From Drosophila persimilis (taxonomy: Eukaryota > Arthropoda > Insecta > Diptera > Drosophilidae): 64,000 nucleotides of DNA. The stretch is from contig NW_020825288.1 of the NCBI RefSeq assembly GCF_003286085.1, positions 124,001 to 188,000 on the forward strand, written 5' to 3'. The notes beneath the pieces were generated by a model. It saw only the letters and a program-made list of their open reading frames with translations. It made no database searches and had not been told where the DNA came from. Numbering within the stretch: position 1 is the stretch's first letter; every line of letters starts with the position of its first letter. Position numbers and translations under genes: made by a program. Of the stretch, positions 16,496 through 27,300 are shown piece by piece.

Positions 16496-19282
16496 ATGGA
16501 CGCACTTGCTCCAAATCTGACGACCAATAATATGGATGTTATGGATGATATGGACAACTCGGCAAGAGCCGAAGCGGGTGGTGAGTGCGTTACTCAAATA
16601 AGTTCTGCCGTCATATCGACCAGGCCCCTGGGAGGGAACCCCTCCGCAAATGCTTCCCTCTTCGAACCAATGTTCGACTCAGAGGGGGATGCGGATCTGG
16701 CTGAGTTGGAGACGGACTCGCCAGAGAGTACCCTGAGCTCCTTGGGAGCTACGGTGCTGGAGTTCGAGCGTCGTTTCGTGGACAGGGGTTTATATGTTAG
16801 AAAATACCCGCCAATCCCACCAAAAACAGACGCCAACATACAAGAAAAACCGCCATCAAATACACGTACAAACACGCAGACAAAAATAGTTCCCAGCGAA
16901 AGTGCAACGGGTTCCAAAAATAGCGGCGCTTTCGCTCTTACCAAAGAGCATTTAAGTGCACATAAACAAAACAAGAACAAATGTTATGCCCATATGTTTT
17001 CGCGCCAAAACATTAGCGAAAACAATAACAATCAAACAACTCACACAAGCATCAGAGAGAGCGACGCTTGCGCTCTCTCGGCAGCCGAACCCTCGGCGCA
17101 CAATCAAAACGGAGGCTCGTCACATCAAGCCCCAAAGCGTTTGCCGCCAAACATGCACTCACACACTTATGACAAAAAGAGAGATGCTTGCTCTCTCCCG
17201 CCGAACCAAAACACAAACACATACAAGAACGAAGCTAGCCTGACCTACGCCAATAACAAAACACAAACAAACACACATACTAGCAGAAGCAGAAAATGCT
17301 TGCTGCCTACTCTGACTCAGGCGGACGAGCATAACATACAGACAAGGCCTAGTACCAGAACACAACTGGTAAAGGAATGGCTAATTAGCGTTCCCCCGCT
17401 ACTGGCCAATGAAATGCCCTCGCCCCTGCCCATTACCCCTATAGCAAAGGATAAATTGACTACAGATTCGTTTCGCTCGCCGCTCAAAAGAAGATGCGCG
17501 GCGATCGAAACGGATACTGATGACGATGACTTCACCTGCCTCACTCTGGACACGCCCATGTTCAAGAGCCAATTCGCAAAAAGGCTGCATCATGAGACTC
17601 GGCAGATGGAGTCAGATGCTGGCCAAATAAGCACACCGCCAAACACTGAGGTTCCGGTCCCACCAAGTGAGGTCCAACATAGGGAGCCTCAAAGGGAGGA
17701 GTCTGAACGCAACATCAGCCGCAACATCAGCCATCAGACACAACATCAGCCAGACATTAGTATAAATTTAACGCCAGTCCAACCGTCATTACGCAGAACC
17801 AAGGTCCCAACAATCTTCCTGCCCCTGGTGCCTGCAATTATACCCCTGATTAACAAATTGACAATAAATCCAAATGTGGGGAAATTCACAACGAAATCGA
17901 TGGCCAACAGTGGACTTAGAGTCCACTGCGACGACATTTTAACATACAACGCCATTCAGAACGCCCTAGCTGAAGACAGCACCCAATTGCACACACACCA
18001 GCCGCGCAGCGAAAGGGGCTATCGTGTAATAGTGCGTCATTTACATCACACTACTCCCAGCAGCTGGATAACGGAGGAGCTGGAACGGCTCGGATACACT
18101 ACCCGGTTTATCCGAGGACTCAAACATCGTTTTAATGGGAGGCCTCTAAATATTTTTGAGGTTGAAATTCAGCCCAAGGCGGATGGCGGCCATGAGGCAA
18201 TTCTGGACATTAAAAACCTGGCCAATCAATGCGTCTCCATAGTGAGACAGGCCAAGCCACGCGATCCAGCACAATGCCATCGGTGCCAGGAGTTTGGGCA
18301 TACAAAAAACTACTGCAGACGGCCATACAAGTGCATGAAATGCGCAGGAGATCACCCCACAACAGCATGCAGGAAACCCAGGCAGGAGGATCCCAAATGC
18401 GCCAATTGTAGCGGCAAGCACGTGAGCTGCTACAAGGGATGTGCCGCCTACAAAAAGGCTCGCAGCCAGTTAAGGGCAAACCGGCTCATCGGTGAGCAGC
18501 AATATCAACAGCAACGCCAGCAGCCACAGCAGCAAACCGAGCAGCAACGCCCACAACAGAAACACAACAAACACCAGCGTACGCAGCAGCAGCAGCAGCA
18601 TCATCAGCAGCAGTCACAGCAGACGCAACGACAGGGCCGCCAACAACAACAACAGCAGCCAGCAACAATCAGCGGCAGCGGCAGGCCGTCGTACAGCCGG
18701 GTAGTACGTAGCGGAACTACTGAGCAGGAGCAGCAGCAGCAGCAGCAACAGCCACGAGCGGACAATCACCAACAGCAGCATCGCCGACCACAGCAACAGC
18801 AGCAGCCATATGTCCGTACTGTTGAGAAGCAACAGCCATCACAAAGGAAGCGGCCACAGCAGCAGCAGCATCAGCGGCAGCAGCGCGCAAGAGTTGTACA
18901 AGGGGCCAAAGCAGCACCAACTCCAATAGCAGCAGCAACGCCCAACACCCGCAGGCCCTTGTATAGCCGAGGTGCTCAAGCCAATCCGGCCGAAAATCAT
19001 TTGGCCAATTTCCAACAGAAGTTGAGGGATGAGCAGCAGCAGCACCACCACCAGCAGCAACAAGAACAGCAAAAAACTCTCCCCGCAAATTTCCAGTCCC
19101 ATGCCCATAAAGAAAATGCAGAATTTCTCTCAAGACTTGAGGCCAAAATCGATAGTCTATTTTCTGCAATAGTTAAATTAATAAACATCAATACAAATAA
19201 GACAAGCAAAACAACAAATAGCAGTTCACCAAACTCTTTGGACATGGCCCTGTCCTCCGCCAATGATGCCTTTTATGTATAG
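16496..19282 (+). CDS. gag: Gag (ORF1) of TAHRE-like element E4
   Basis: The protein has 928 residues. Residues 1-~650 follow the HeT-A-like Gags almost exactly, including the three CCHC knuckles (~594-650). A segment at ~380-425 (PPNTEVPVPPSEV, ERNISRNISHQTQ) is shared only with E6. After the knuckles it switches from KGCPAY to KGCAAY and enters a different Gln/His tract (~660-870). It ends with a short amphipathic helix (LEAKIDSLFSAIVKLI) and no acidic tail. Its TAG stop at 19280 lies inside the start region of ORF2. Retaining the zinc-knuckle core but exchanging the C-terminus suggests a partner specific to elements carrying pol; that is inference. Confidence 0.94.
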   Translation: MDALAPNLTTNNMDVMDDMDNSARAEAGGECVTQISSAVISTRPLGGNPSANASLFEPMFDSEGDADLAELETDSPESTLSSLGATVLEFERRFVDRGLYVRKYPPIPPKTDANIQEKPPSNTRTNTQTKIVPSESATGSKNSGAFALTKEHLSAHKQNKNKCYAHMFSRQNISENNNNQTTHTSIRESDACALSAAEPSAHNQNGGSSHQAPKRLPPNMHSHTYDKKRDACSLPPNQNTNTYKNEASLTYANNKTQTNTHTSRSRKCLLPTLTQADEHNIQTRPSTRTQLVKEWLISVPPLLANEMPSPLPITPIAKDKLTTDSFRSPLKRRCAAIETDTDDDDFTCLTLDTPMFKSQFAKRLHHETRQMESDAGQISTPPNTEVPVPPSEVQHREPQREESERNISRNISHQTQHQPDISINLTPVQPSLRRTKVPTIFLPLVPAIIPLINKLTINPNVGKFTTKSMANSGLRVHCDDILTYNAIQNALAEDSTQLHTHQPRSERGYRVIVRHLHHTTPSSWITEELERLGYTTRFIRGLKHRFNGRPLNIFEVEIQPKADGGHEAILDIKNLANQCVSIVRQAKPRDPAQCHRCQEFGHTKNYCRRPYKCMKCAGDHPTTACRKPRQEDPKCANCSGKHVSCYKGCAAYKKARSQLRANRLIGEQQYQQQRQQPQQQTEQQRPQQKHNKHQRTQQQQQHHQQQSQQTQRQGRQQQQQQPATISGSGRPSYSRVVRSGTTEQEQQQQQQQPRADNHQQQHRRPQQQQQPYVRTVEKQQPSQRKRPQQQQHQRQQRARVVQGAKAAPTPIAAATPNTRRPLYSRGAQANPAENHLANFQQKLRDEQQQHHHQQQQEQQKTLPANFQSHAHKENAEFLSRLEAKIDSLFSAIVKLININTNKTSKTTNSSSPNSLDMALSSANDAFYV

Positions 19283-22200
19283 TCCAGTCCCGAATGGCCT
19301 GTCAAACCAAAAAGTCAATCCAGTACAGACTATCTCCACCCACAGCGTCAGCCAGAACGGCAACACTTTTAAAATTGCCTTCTGGAACGCGTGTGGTGTG
19401 ACAAACAAGTTGAACGAGGTCGAAGTTTTCCTGAAAAGGGAAAAAATACAATTAATGATGGTCATCGAAACACGCACAAGGGCCGTCTCTGTGAGCGGAT
19501 TCCACACTTACACTGCACAAAATCCGGCAAACGATCGCAGAGGGGGAGTAGCCATCCTGGTCCGGGACGATGTCACCCACTCTGCTCTGCAGCCAATTTC
19601 AAAGCCATTCATCCAGAGTGCACCTGTCATCGTCTTCACTGAAAAGGAAAATAAAAAGGGAATTATTTTTGCGCCGATCTACTGTCCGCCTGTATTCAAG
19701 TGGGCGCCTGCCCATTTTACTGGATTGATAAGACATTTTGAAGAACTCTGCGTCGAAGAAACAGCATCCGGCTTCCTTGTATGCGGTGACTGGAACGCGA
19801 AGCATATGTGGTGGGGAAATGCCCGTGGATGCGCCAGAGGGAAAGCACTGATGGAGGCTGTACACACCAACAACGGCTGCAATTTGCTGGCCACCGGTGG
19901 TGCCACACACTATCCCTACGACAAAAAAAAGAGACCATCAGCGATTGACTTTGGAATCTACAAAGGAATCAACGACACTCACCTGAGTATCCGTTCAAGC
20001 TCGGATTTGGACTCTGATCACTTGCTGCTCAGGGTGGAGTTGACGATCGGCAGCGGTGGACGTAGACATCCTACGCCCACAGTCAGGAAACATCTGCTCC
20101 CAGCACGTGCCAATATCAGCCTGTTCCAAAAGTCGCTGGAACGGTTGATCAATCTCAACACCGAGATTAGGATAGCGCAGGACATTGATGACGTCGTTTA
20201 CTTGTTTTTGAACAATATACGGGTAGCAGCAGCAGCAGCAACAACACAACACCAACAGCAGCATCCAAACACTCATCGAAGATGGCCACAGCAGCGTCAG
20301 CATCATCATCAGCAGCGGTCACAGCAACATCACCGGCACCATCACCTCAAGCTGGACGAGGCTACAAGCGAGCTGCTCTCCATCAAACAGCAGTGCAAGA
20401 GGATCTGGCTGGCGACCCGCACCATCGAAGCCAGACGAAACTACAGGGCGGCGCAAAATCGTCTTAACAAGGGGCTCACAATCCTGAAAAACAAAAACAT
20501 CAACAAACTGTTCACAGGGATTGACAACAAAGACCGCTATCAAATGCAGAAACTATGGAAATTGACCAGCACAATCAAAAGGCAGCCGCAGCCAAACTGG
20601 CCACTGAGGCTGCCAACTATGACTGGAGGCAAGGCAAGTGTCTCGTGGACAAAGTCAACAGCTGAGACAGCCGATGCCTTTGCTACTCACCTGGAGGAGA
20701 GATTCAGCCCGATACTGTCCAATTCAGATGAAGAGCGGGCCGCAATCAATAGAGAGCGTGAGCAGTCAAAACGGCAGAAGCAGCTACAACCGGACCAGGA
20801 AACCAGGATTCCCTTCAGACCAGTCACACTGCCTGAGCTGATGCAGATTGTGGATGCATTGGAGCTGTCCAAATCACCTGGGGGAGACAAAATCAATAAC
20901 AAGCTGATTAAAAATTTGCCAAAAAAAGCGCTATTATATTTAATACTAATATATAACTCCATTTTCAGGCTGGGCCACTTTCCAAGTCAGTGGAAACATG
21001 CCCAGATTAAAATGATTTTAAAACCGGGCAAAAACACAGCAGACATGTGTTCCTACCGGCCAATCAGTCTATTATCTGGCCTTTCAAAGATCTTTGAAAA
21101 ATTGCTGATGGCGAGACTGTTTGAGGTGGAGAATTTTGCCAAGGCCGTACCCAATTACCAATTTGGATTTCGGCGGGAGCATGGCACTGAACAGCAGCTG
21201 GCTCGAGTCACTCAATACATCCTCAAGGCGTATGAGAAAAAACAAGTTTGCTCGGCAATTTTCCTGGACATTTCCGAAGCTTTTGACCGAGTATGGCATG
21301 AAGGGCTGCTGTACAAGTTGATGAAGCTGCTGCCTTTAAATTTGTACTGCATTCTGGAGAGCTACCTGGCTGAACGCACTTTTTGTGTGAGCTGCGGAGA
21401 CGAGGAACTGTCAAGGATCGGAAAAATATCAGCTGGAGTCCCGCAGGGTAGTGTACTTGGGCCAATCCTATACACAATCTATGCCTCGGACATGCCAATG
21501 CCTCACCTCATCCAGGACAGCACTGGCTTCCATCCAGAACGGGAATCAATGCTGCTGTCCACGTATGCCGACGACACGGTGATAATGAGCGCATCTGCAA
21601 TCCCAAATGTGGCAGTCAAATATAACCAAAGATACCTGACTCACTTCTCTATATGGGCCAAGAAGTGGTGCATTAACATAAATGCGAAAAAAACCGGACA
21701 TGTAATATTCACACTGAGGACAATTAGATCAACGGACTTAAGGCAAACGCCGACTATAAATGGACAGGCTGTGCCACTGTCCAAATCACACACATATCTG
21801 GGCATAAAATTGGACAAAAAACTCACCCTAAGCTCACACATCACGAGGATCTGCACAAAACTCCGATCAAGAGCGGCCAAACTGGACTGGCTTGCTGGCC
21901 CAAAAAGCCGGCTACCAAGCGAAACCAAGGCTATAGTCATCAAGCAGCTCATCATGCCCATTTGGCAATATGGTCTTCCGGTTTGGGGCGCACTTACATC
22001 CGATTCCCAGCTGCGACGGGTGCAAAGCCTACAAAATAAAATTATTAGACGGGCAATGAAGGCGACAAGGTTCACCAGGAACGATGCGATAAGACAGACT
22101 CACAATCTAGACACAATCGACGAAGTGTTCCATGCGGCAAGTGGGCGCTTCGCCAACTCCTTGGCTTGCCATGTCAATCCGGAGGCTCGGAAACTATTAC

Positions 22201-23696
22201 TGCAGCCGTATGAACCACAGCGATTGCAGAGACCACGTTATCTGCAACAGCTGCTCCAACACTTCCGCCCGCTGCAGCCTCAAAATCAGGATCGGAGCAG
22301 CCATCATCATCAACATCCAGATCCGGCCATCTCCGAGGAATCGCTTCCAACGCTGGTCCGTCTCGAAGAGGAGGAGCTGAAAAGAAAGAGACAGGAGGAA
22401 TCAGACGCCAGGCAATTAAGAAGAATCCAACAACAAAATATCATCAATCCGAACCCCGAAAGGTTCAACGAATCGATGATAAATTGCTTCAGAAAACGAT
22501 ACCTCAGCGGCCAAACTCCCCGAGAAAGAATAGTGGCTCTTATCTTTGGCCAGCCACTTTCTGTCCAAAGGATAATCCTGCCAGATTACGAGGGGGATCC
22601 CGATCCAGCGACGCAGCAGCAGACGCAGCAGCAGACTCAGCAGCAGACGCAGCAGCAGACTCAGCAGCAGATGCAGCAGCAGACGCAGCAGCGGACCCAG
22701 CAGCAGACGCAGCAGCAGACGCAGCAGCGGACTCAGCAGCAGACACAACAACAGATGCAGCAGCAGACGCAGCAGCGGACTCAGCAGCAGACACGGCAAA
22801 TTCTGGCGAGCAGCAACCGGCAGACGTCACATCATCGTTGCCAGACACGGGCTGCAAGCAGCAGCTCACGCACCCTGGACGACAGCCATCGACGCAATCC
22901 GCAAGAGGCACTCCTGGACCACGGACTGGAGCAAGTCCGACGGCGCCTTGAACGGGTGGTCGACGACGACGACGACGACGACGTCCTAATCATCTCAGAT
23001 GACGACGACGACGACGTCCAAATCATCACCGATGTCCAATCCATCTCAGATGACGATGACCACAACAACGACGATGATGCCGGCCGGCACATTGCGCACA
23101 CCGCCACAGTGACTCCGCACTTTGGTGCAGCAAGGCGCCGCTCACTGGGACGCCGCAATCCGGCCGCAGCAAGCCCAATGTTCCTGTGGTGGACATTGTC
23201 GTTGTACCTGGTAAATGTAAAAATGACATTAAAATTTGCAAAATTATCCCCTCCACAGAGTAATATAAAACGGCACAAAACTCACCTGAAGCGTGTACAA
23301 ACACGCTTGCGACACCGGGCGACACCCCTAGTTGCTCCTCTGATCCTTTCTCATGGGCGTCACCACGGCATCCGGCCTCCAGAAGGGCTCCGCGGACGAG
23401 AGTCATCACGGCTGCTGGTTGGCTATGAATGCCAATTTGGACACGCTTGCGCCGCACACATGGCGCATCCGAATCCACGCAGGGGTGGTTTTCCTGCACT
23501 TCATGGCTGCTGGCAACCATCGCCACACAAATCTGGCCGAATCCCGGGCCACCTGGAGGACCACGGCGATCGCTCCATCCACTCTGCACGGCGCTGTGCA
23601 TTGTCCACGTCTCCTGCCGCACCTTACACACGCGCTCATCCAGCGCCGTACGGTTGCGCACCGTGCCAAACACTCTGCTCCAGACGACGACGATGA
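19263..23696 (+). CDS. pol: ORF2 of TAHRE-like element E4: endonuclease/reverse transcriptase
   Basis: The 1,477-residue protein is intact. All endonuclease residues (Asn42, Glu69, Asp176, Asn178, Asp229, His253) and RT residues (Asp669, Asp770, Asp771 in YADD) are present. It differs from the E1 copy mainly by one added TQQQ unit, one fewer Asp in an acidic run, VLII in place of the first VQII, and scattered single substitutions. The endonuclease is retained even though telomeric insertion can in principle use the free chromosome end. The first ATGs are at 19263, 19266 and 19275, overlapping the ORF1 stop by up to 20 nt, in the +1 frame. The last ~150 codons overlap sequence homologous to the HeT-A 3' UTR, so the true functional C-terminus may be earlier. 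Confidence 0.94.
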   Translation: MMPFMYSPVPNGLSNQKVNPVQTISTHSVSQNGNTFKIAFWNACGVTNKLNEVEVFLKREKIQLMMVIETRTRAVSVSGFHTYTAQNPANDRRGGVAILVRDDVTHSALQPISKPFIQSAPVIVFTEKENKKGIIFAPIYCPPVFKWAPAHFTGLIRHFEELCVEETASGFLVCGDWNAKHMWWGNARGCARGKALMEAVHTNNGCNLLATGGATHYPYDKKKRPSAIDFGIYKGINDTHLSIRSSSDLDSDHLLLRVELTIGSGGRRHPTPTVRKHLLPARANISLFQKSLERLINLNTEIRIAQDIDDVVYLFLNNIRVAAAAATTQHQQQHPNTHRRWPQQRQHHHQQRSQQHHRHHHLKLDEATSELLSIKQQCKRIWLATRTIEARRNYRAAQNRLNKGLTILKNKNINKLFTGIDNKDRYQMQKLWKLTSTIKRQPQPNWPLRLPTMTGGKASVSWTKSTAETADAFATHLEERFSPILSNSDEERAAINREREQSKRQKQLQPDQETRIPFRPVTLPELMQIVDALELSKSPGGDKINNKLIKNLPKKALLYLILIYNSIFRLGHFPSQWKHAQIKMILKPGKNTADMCSYRPISLLSGLSKIFEKLLMARLFEVENFAKAVPNYQFGFRREHGTEQQLARVTQYILKAYEKKQVCSAIFLDISEAFDRVWHEGLLYKLMKLLPLNLYCILESYLAERTFCVSCGDEELSRIGKISAGVPQGSVLGPILYTIYASDMPMPHLIQDSTGFHPERESMLLSTYADDTVIMSASAIPNVAVKYNQRYLTHFSIWAKKWCININAKKTGHVIFTLRTIRSTDLRQTPTINGQAVPLSKSHTYLGIKLDKKLTLSSHITRICTKLRSRAAKLDWLAGPKSRLPSETKAIVIKQLIMPIWQYGLPVWGALTSDSQLRRVQSLQNKIIRRAMKATRFTRNDAIRQTHNLDTIDEVFHAASGRFANSLACHVNPEARKLLLQPYEPQRLQRPRYLQQLLQHFRPLQPQNQDRSSHHHQHPDPAISEESLPTLVRLEEEELKRKRQEESDARQLRRIQQQNIINPNPERFNESMINCFRKRYLSGQTPRERIVALIFGQPLSVQRIILPDYEGDPDPATQQQTQQQTQQQTQQQTQQQMQQQTQQRTQQQTQQQTQQRTQQQTQQQMQQQTQQRTQQQTRQILASSNRQTSHHRCQTRAASSSSRTLDDSHRRNPQEALLDHGLEQVRRRLERVVDDDDDDDVLIISDDDDDDVQIITDVQSISDDDDHNNDDDAGRHIAHTATVTPHFGAARRRSLGRRNPAAASPMFLWWTLSLYLVNVKMTLKFAKLSPPQSNIKRHKTHLKRVQTRLRHRATPLVAPLILSHGRHHGIRPPEGLRGRESSRLLVGYECQFGHACAAHMAHPNPRRGGFPALHGCWQPSPHKSGRIPGHLEDHGDRSIHSARRCALSTSPAAPYTRAHPAPYGCAPCQTLCSRRRR
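22611..22794 (+). repeat. 12-bp coding minisatellite in ORF2 of E4 (TQQQ repeat)
   Basis: It is one 12-bp unit longer than in E1, with fewer Gln-to-Arg variants. The length change between otherwise near-identical copies shows recent slippage or unequal exchange. Confidence 0.9.
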
Positions 23697-24069
23697 TCCA
23701 GTACCTGCAAATAGAAATAAAATAGAATTAAATTAAATTAAAATGTAAATAATTGTTCAATATTGTCAATACTTATCTGTTTGTGACCACCTGCTGATTT
23801 ATGTACGTTAATCCTGTGATTGACACATAAGGGCTGCCAGACCATTAGTTTCATGTTTTAATGTTAATGTTAATGTAATGCTACTGTAATGCTAATGTTA
23901 ATGTTAACAGCCCGCCAATTTTAAAAATCACATCATTGTTGTAAGTTAAGCTTAAATGTAAATTGCCGAAGTACTGGTAATGAGAAAAGCTGAAAATAAA
24001 CTCCGCCAGTAGCAAAGCTGGCGGGCGAGTGTGCGCATCGTAGGCGTGCACGCGCATCTAATTACATCG
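23697..24069 (+). other. 3' UTR of TAHRE-like element E4
   Basis: It is the same ~370-bp AT-rich unit as in E1. Upstream, within ORF2, the minus strand carries a predicted 78-nt intron at 23208-23285 (donor CAG/GTGAGT, acceptor TTTTACATTTACCAG); another acceptor ends at 23705. Confidence 0.8.
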
Positions 24070-24078
24070 AAAAAAAAA
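23995..24078 (+). promoter_or_regulatory. 3'-end signal of E4
   Basis: AATAAA 23995-24000, hairpin 24003-24024, oligo(A) to 24078. The sequence is shared with HeT-A-like ends, so one RT could recognise both families. Confidence 0.75.
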
Positions 24079-24310
24079 GTGACTTGTGTTTTTTGTTGTT
24101 TTATGTGGAACTTTAAATGTATTAAAATACATGTTTCAACCGGGACTAAATTAAATGAAACTAAATAAACAATATGTGCCAAATAATTGCAAATAATGCA
24201 ATATAATCATCTGTGATCGTGCCTTAATTCAGTGAAGCCAATAAACCCAACTGGAAGAACTGAAAGAGGAAGAAAAAGCAAGCTACTGAGTACCTGGACC
24301 AGGCCACCAA

Positions 24311-27300
24311 ATGGACGCACTTGCTCCAAATCTGACGACCAACAAAATGGATGTTATGGATGCTATGGACAACTCGGCAAGAGCCGAAGCGGGTGGTGAG
24401 TGCGTTACTCAAATAAGTTCTGCCGTCATATCGACCAGGCCCCTGGGAGGGAACCCCTCCGCAAATGCTTCCCTCTTCGAACCAATGTTCGACTCAGAGG
24501 GGGATGCGGATCTGGCTGAGTTGGAGACGGACTCGCCAGAGAGTACCCTGAGCTCCTTGGGAGCTACGGTGCTGGAGTTCGAGCGTCGTTTCGTGGACAG
24601 GGGTTTATATGTTAGAAAATACCCGCCAATCCCACCAAAAACAGACGCCAACATACAAGAAAAACCGCCATCAAATACACGTACAAACACGCAGACAAAA
24701 ATAGTTCCCAGCGAAAGTGCAACGGGTTCCAAAAATAGCGGCGCTTTCGCTCTTACCAAAGAGCATTTAAGTGCACATAAACAAAACAAGAACAAATGTT
24801 ATGCCCATATGTTTTCGCGCCAAAACATTAGCGAAAACAATAACAATCAAACAACTCACACAAGCATCAGAGAGAGCGACGCTTGCGCTCTCTCGGCAGC
24901 CGAACCCTCGGCGCACAATCAAAACGGAGGCTCGTCACATCAAGCCCCAAAGCGTTTGCCGCCAAACAAGCACTCACACACTTATGACAAAAAGAGAGAT
25001 GCTTGCTCTCTCCCGCCGAACCAAAACACAAACACATACAAGAACGAAGCTAGCCTGACCTACGCCAATAACAAAACACAAACAAACACACATACTAGCA
25101 GAAGCAGAAAATGCTTGCTGCCTACTCTGACTCAGGCGGACGAGCATAACATACAGACAAGGCCTAGTACCAGAACACAACTGGTAAAGGAATGGCTAAT
25201 TAGCGTTCCCCCGCTACTGGCCAATGAAATGCCCTCGCCCCTGCCCATTACCCCTATAGCAAAGGATAAATTGACTACAAATTCGTTTCGCTCGCCGCTC
25301 AAAAGAAGATGCGCGGCGATCGAAACGGATACAGAAGACGATGACTTCACCTGCCTCACTCTGGACACGCCCATGTTCAAGAGCCAATTCGCGAAAAGGC
25401 TGCATCATGAGACCCGGCAGATGGAGTCAGATGCTGGGCAAATACGCACACCGTCAAATAGTGTGGTTCCGGTTCCGGAGGTCCAACATAGGGAGCCCCA
25501 AAGGATAGAGGCTGAAAGCCAACAGATGGAAACGGTCAACCATCAGCCGCAACATCAGCCAGACATTAGCATAAATATAACGCCAGTCCAACAGTCATTA
25601 CGCAGCACCAAGGTCCCAACAATCTTCCTGCCCCTGGTGCCTGCAATTATACCCCTGATTAACAAATTGACAATAAATCCAAATGTGGGGAAATTCACGA
25701 CGAAATCGATGGCCAACAGTGGACTCAGAGTCCACTGCGACGACATTTTAACATACAACGCCATCCAGAACGCCCTAGCTGAAGACAGCACCCATCTGCA
25801 CACACACCAGCCGCGCAGTGAAAGGGGCTATCGTGTAATAGTGCGTCATTTACATCATACTACTCCCAGCAGCTGGATAACGGAGGAGCTGGAACGGCTC
25901 GGATACACCACCCGGTTTATCCGAGGATTAAAACACCGTTTCAATGGGAGGCCTCTAAACATTTTTGAGGTGGAGATTCAGCCCAAGGCGGATGGCGGCC
26001 ATGAGGCAATTCTGGACATTAAAAACCTGGCCAATCAATGCGTCTCCATAGTGAGACAGGCCAAGCCACGCGATCCAGCACAATGCCATCGGTGCCAGGA
26101 GTTTGGGCACACCAAAAACTATTGCAGACGGCCATACAAGTGCATGAAATGCGCAGGAGATCACCCCACAACAGCATGCAGGAAACCCAGGCAGGAGGAT
26201 CCCAAATGCGCCAATTGTAGCGGCAAGCACGTGAGCTGCTACAAGGGTTGTCCCGCCTACAAAAAGGCCCGCAGCCATCTAAGGGCAAACCGGCTCATCG
26301 CTGAGCAGCAAAGGCAGCAGTACCAACAGCAACGCCAGCAGCCACAGCAGCCAACTGACCAACAACGCCCACAAACTCAGCAGCCGAGTCGCCAATCCCA
26401 ATCCCAGCAACAACAACAGCAGACAGCAAACACAGGCACCAGAGGCAATGGCAGGCCCTCCTACAGCAGGGTGTTGCGGTCTGGGAATGCTGAGCAGCAG
26501 CAGCAGCCACGAGCGGCAGAACGGCAACAGCCGACGAGCAGTCGTCGTCCTTCCCAACAACAGCAGCCTCATATTCCCGCCCCCAAGCAACAGCAGTCAT
26601 CTCAAAAGAAGCGGCCACAACACCAACAGCAACAGCAGCATTCAAGCGGCAGACAGGGGGCCAAAGCAGCACCAGCACCAACACCAGCTGCAGCAGCAAC
26701 GCCCACCACCCGCAGGCCCTTGTATAGCCGAGGTGCGCAAGCCAATCCGGCCGAAAATCATTTGGCCAAGTTCCAGCAAAATCTAAGGGAAGAGCAGCAG
26801 CAGCAACATAAACAAAAACAGCAGCAGCGCGGACACAATTTGGGTCGGCAGCACCAGCAGCAGCACCAGCATCGCGGCCATCATTCCCAGCCACAGGCCA
26901 AGGGGCGCCAATGCCAGCGCGATCAACGGGTGCAGCCAACTCCAAATCGTTTCCAGACGCCAAAAACTCCCCAGCATCAGCAGCAGCCAGCCATCCAATG
27001 CGATGGCAAGTGTGTGGGACTCCTAAAAGAGTACGCCGTCAAAATTGAAAACTTAGAAAAAAAACTGCAAGAACTTACCACATTAATTGCAAGCCTGACG
27101 GAGTCAAAGGGCAGTGGCTCAGCAGTGGCCAATCCGCCAACACAGACACCAGCAGCAGCACCAGCAGCAGCACCAACACCTACAAGGCCCGCCGCCAATT
27201 CACAACCTGACGCCGCAGCCGTATCGGAGGACTCTGATATGGACTGCGAAGCACTCAGCGACGATGGCGACGACCAGTGGACGGACGACGATTCAGTTGA

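Larger units (their letters stand above)
16264..24078 (+). mobile_element. E4: complete TAHRE-like element (7,815 bp), putative autonomous helper
   Basis: It begins at GTGACTTG after the E3 tail and ends in oligo(A) at 24070-24078. It is the only element in the window with a complete 5' UTR, intact gag and intact pol, and therefore the best candidate for a self-sufficient element that could also mobilise the HeT-A-like copies. Its 5' UTR and the first ~1.9 kb of gag are nearly identical to HeT-A-like E6, while pol and 3' end are nearly identical to TAHRE-like E1. Confidence 0.9.
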
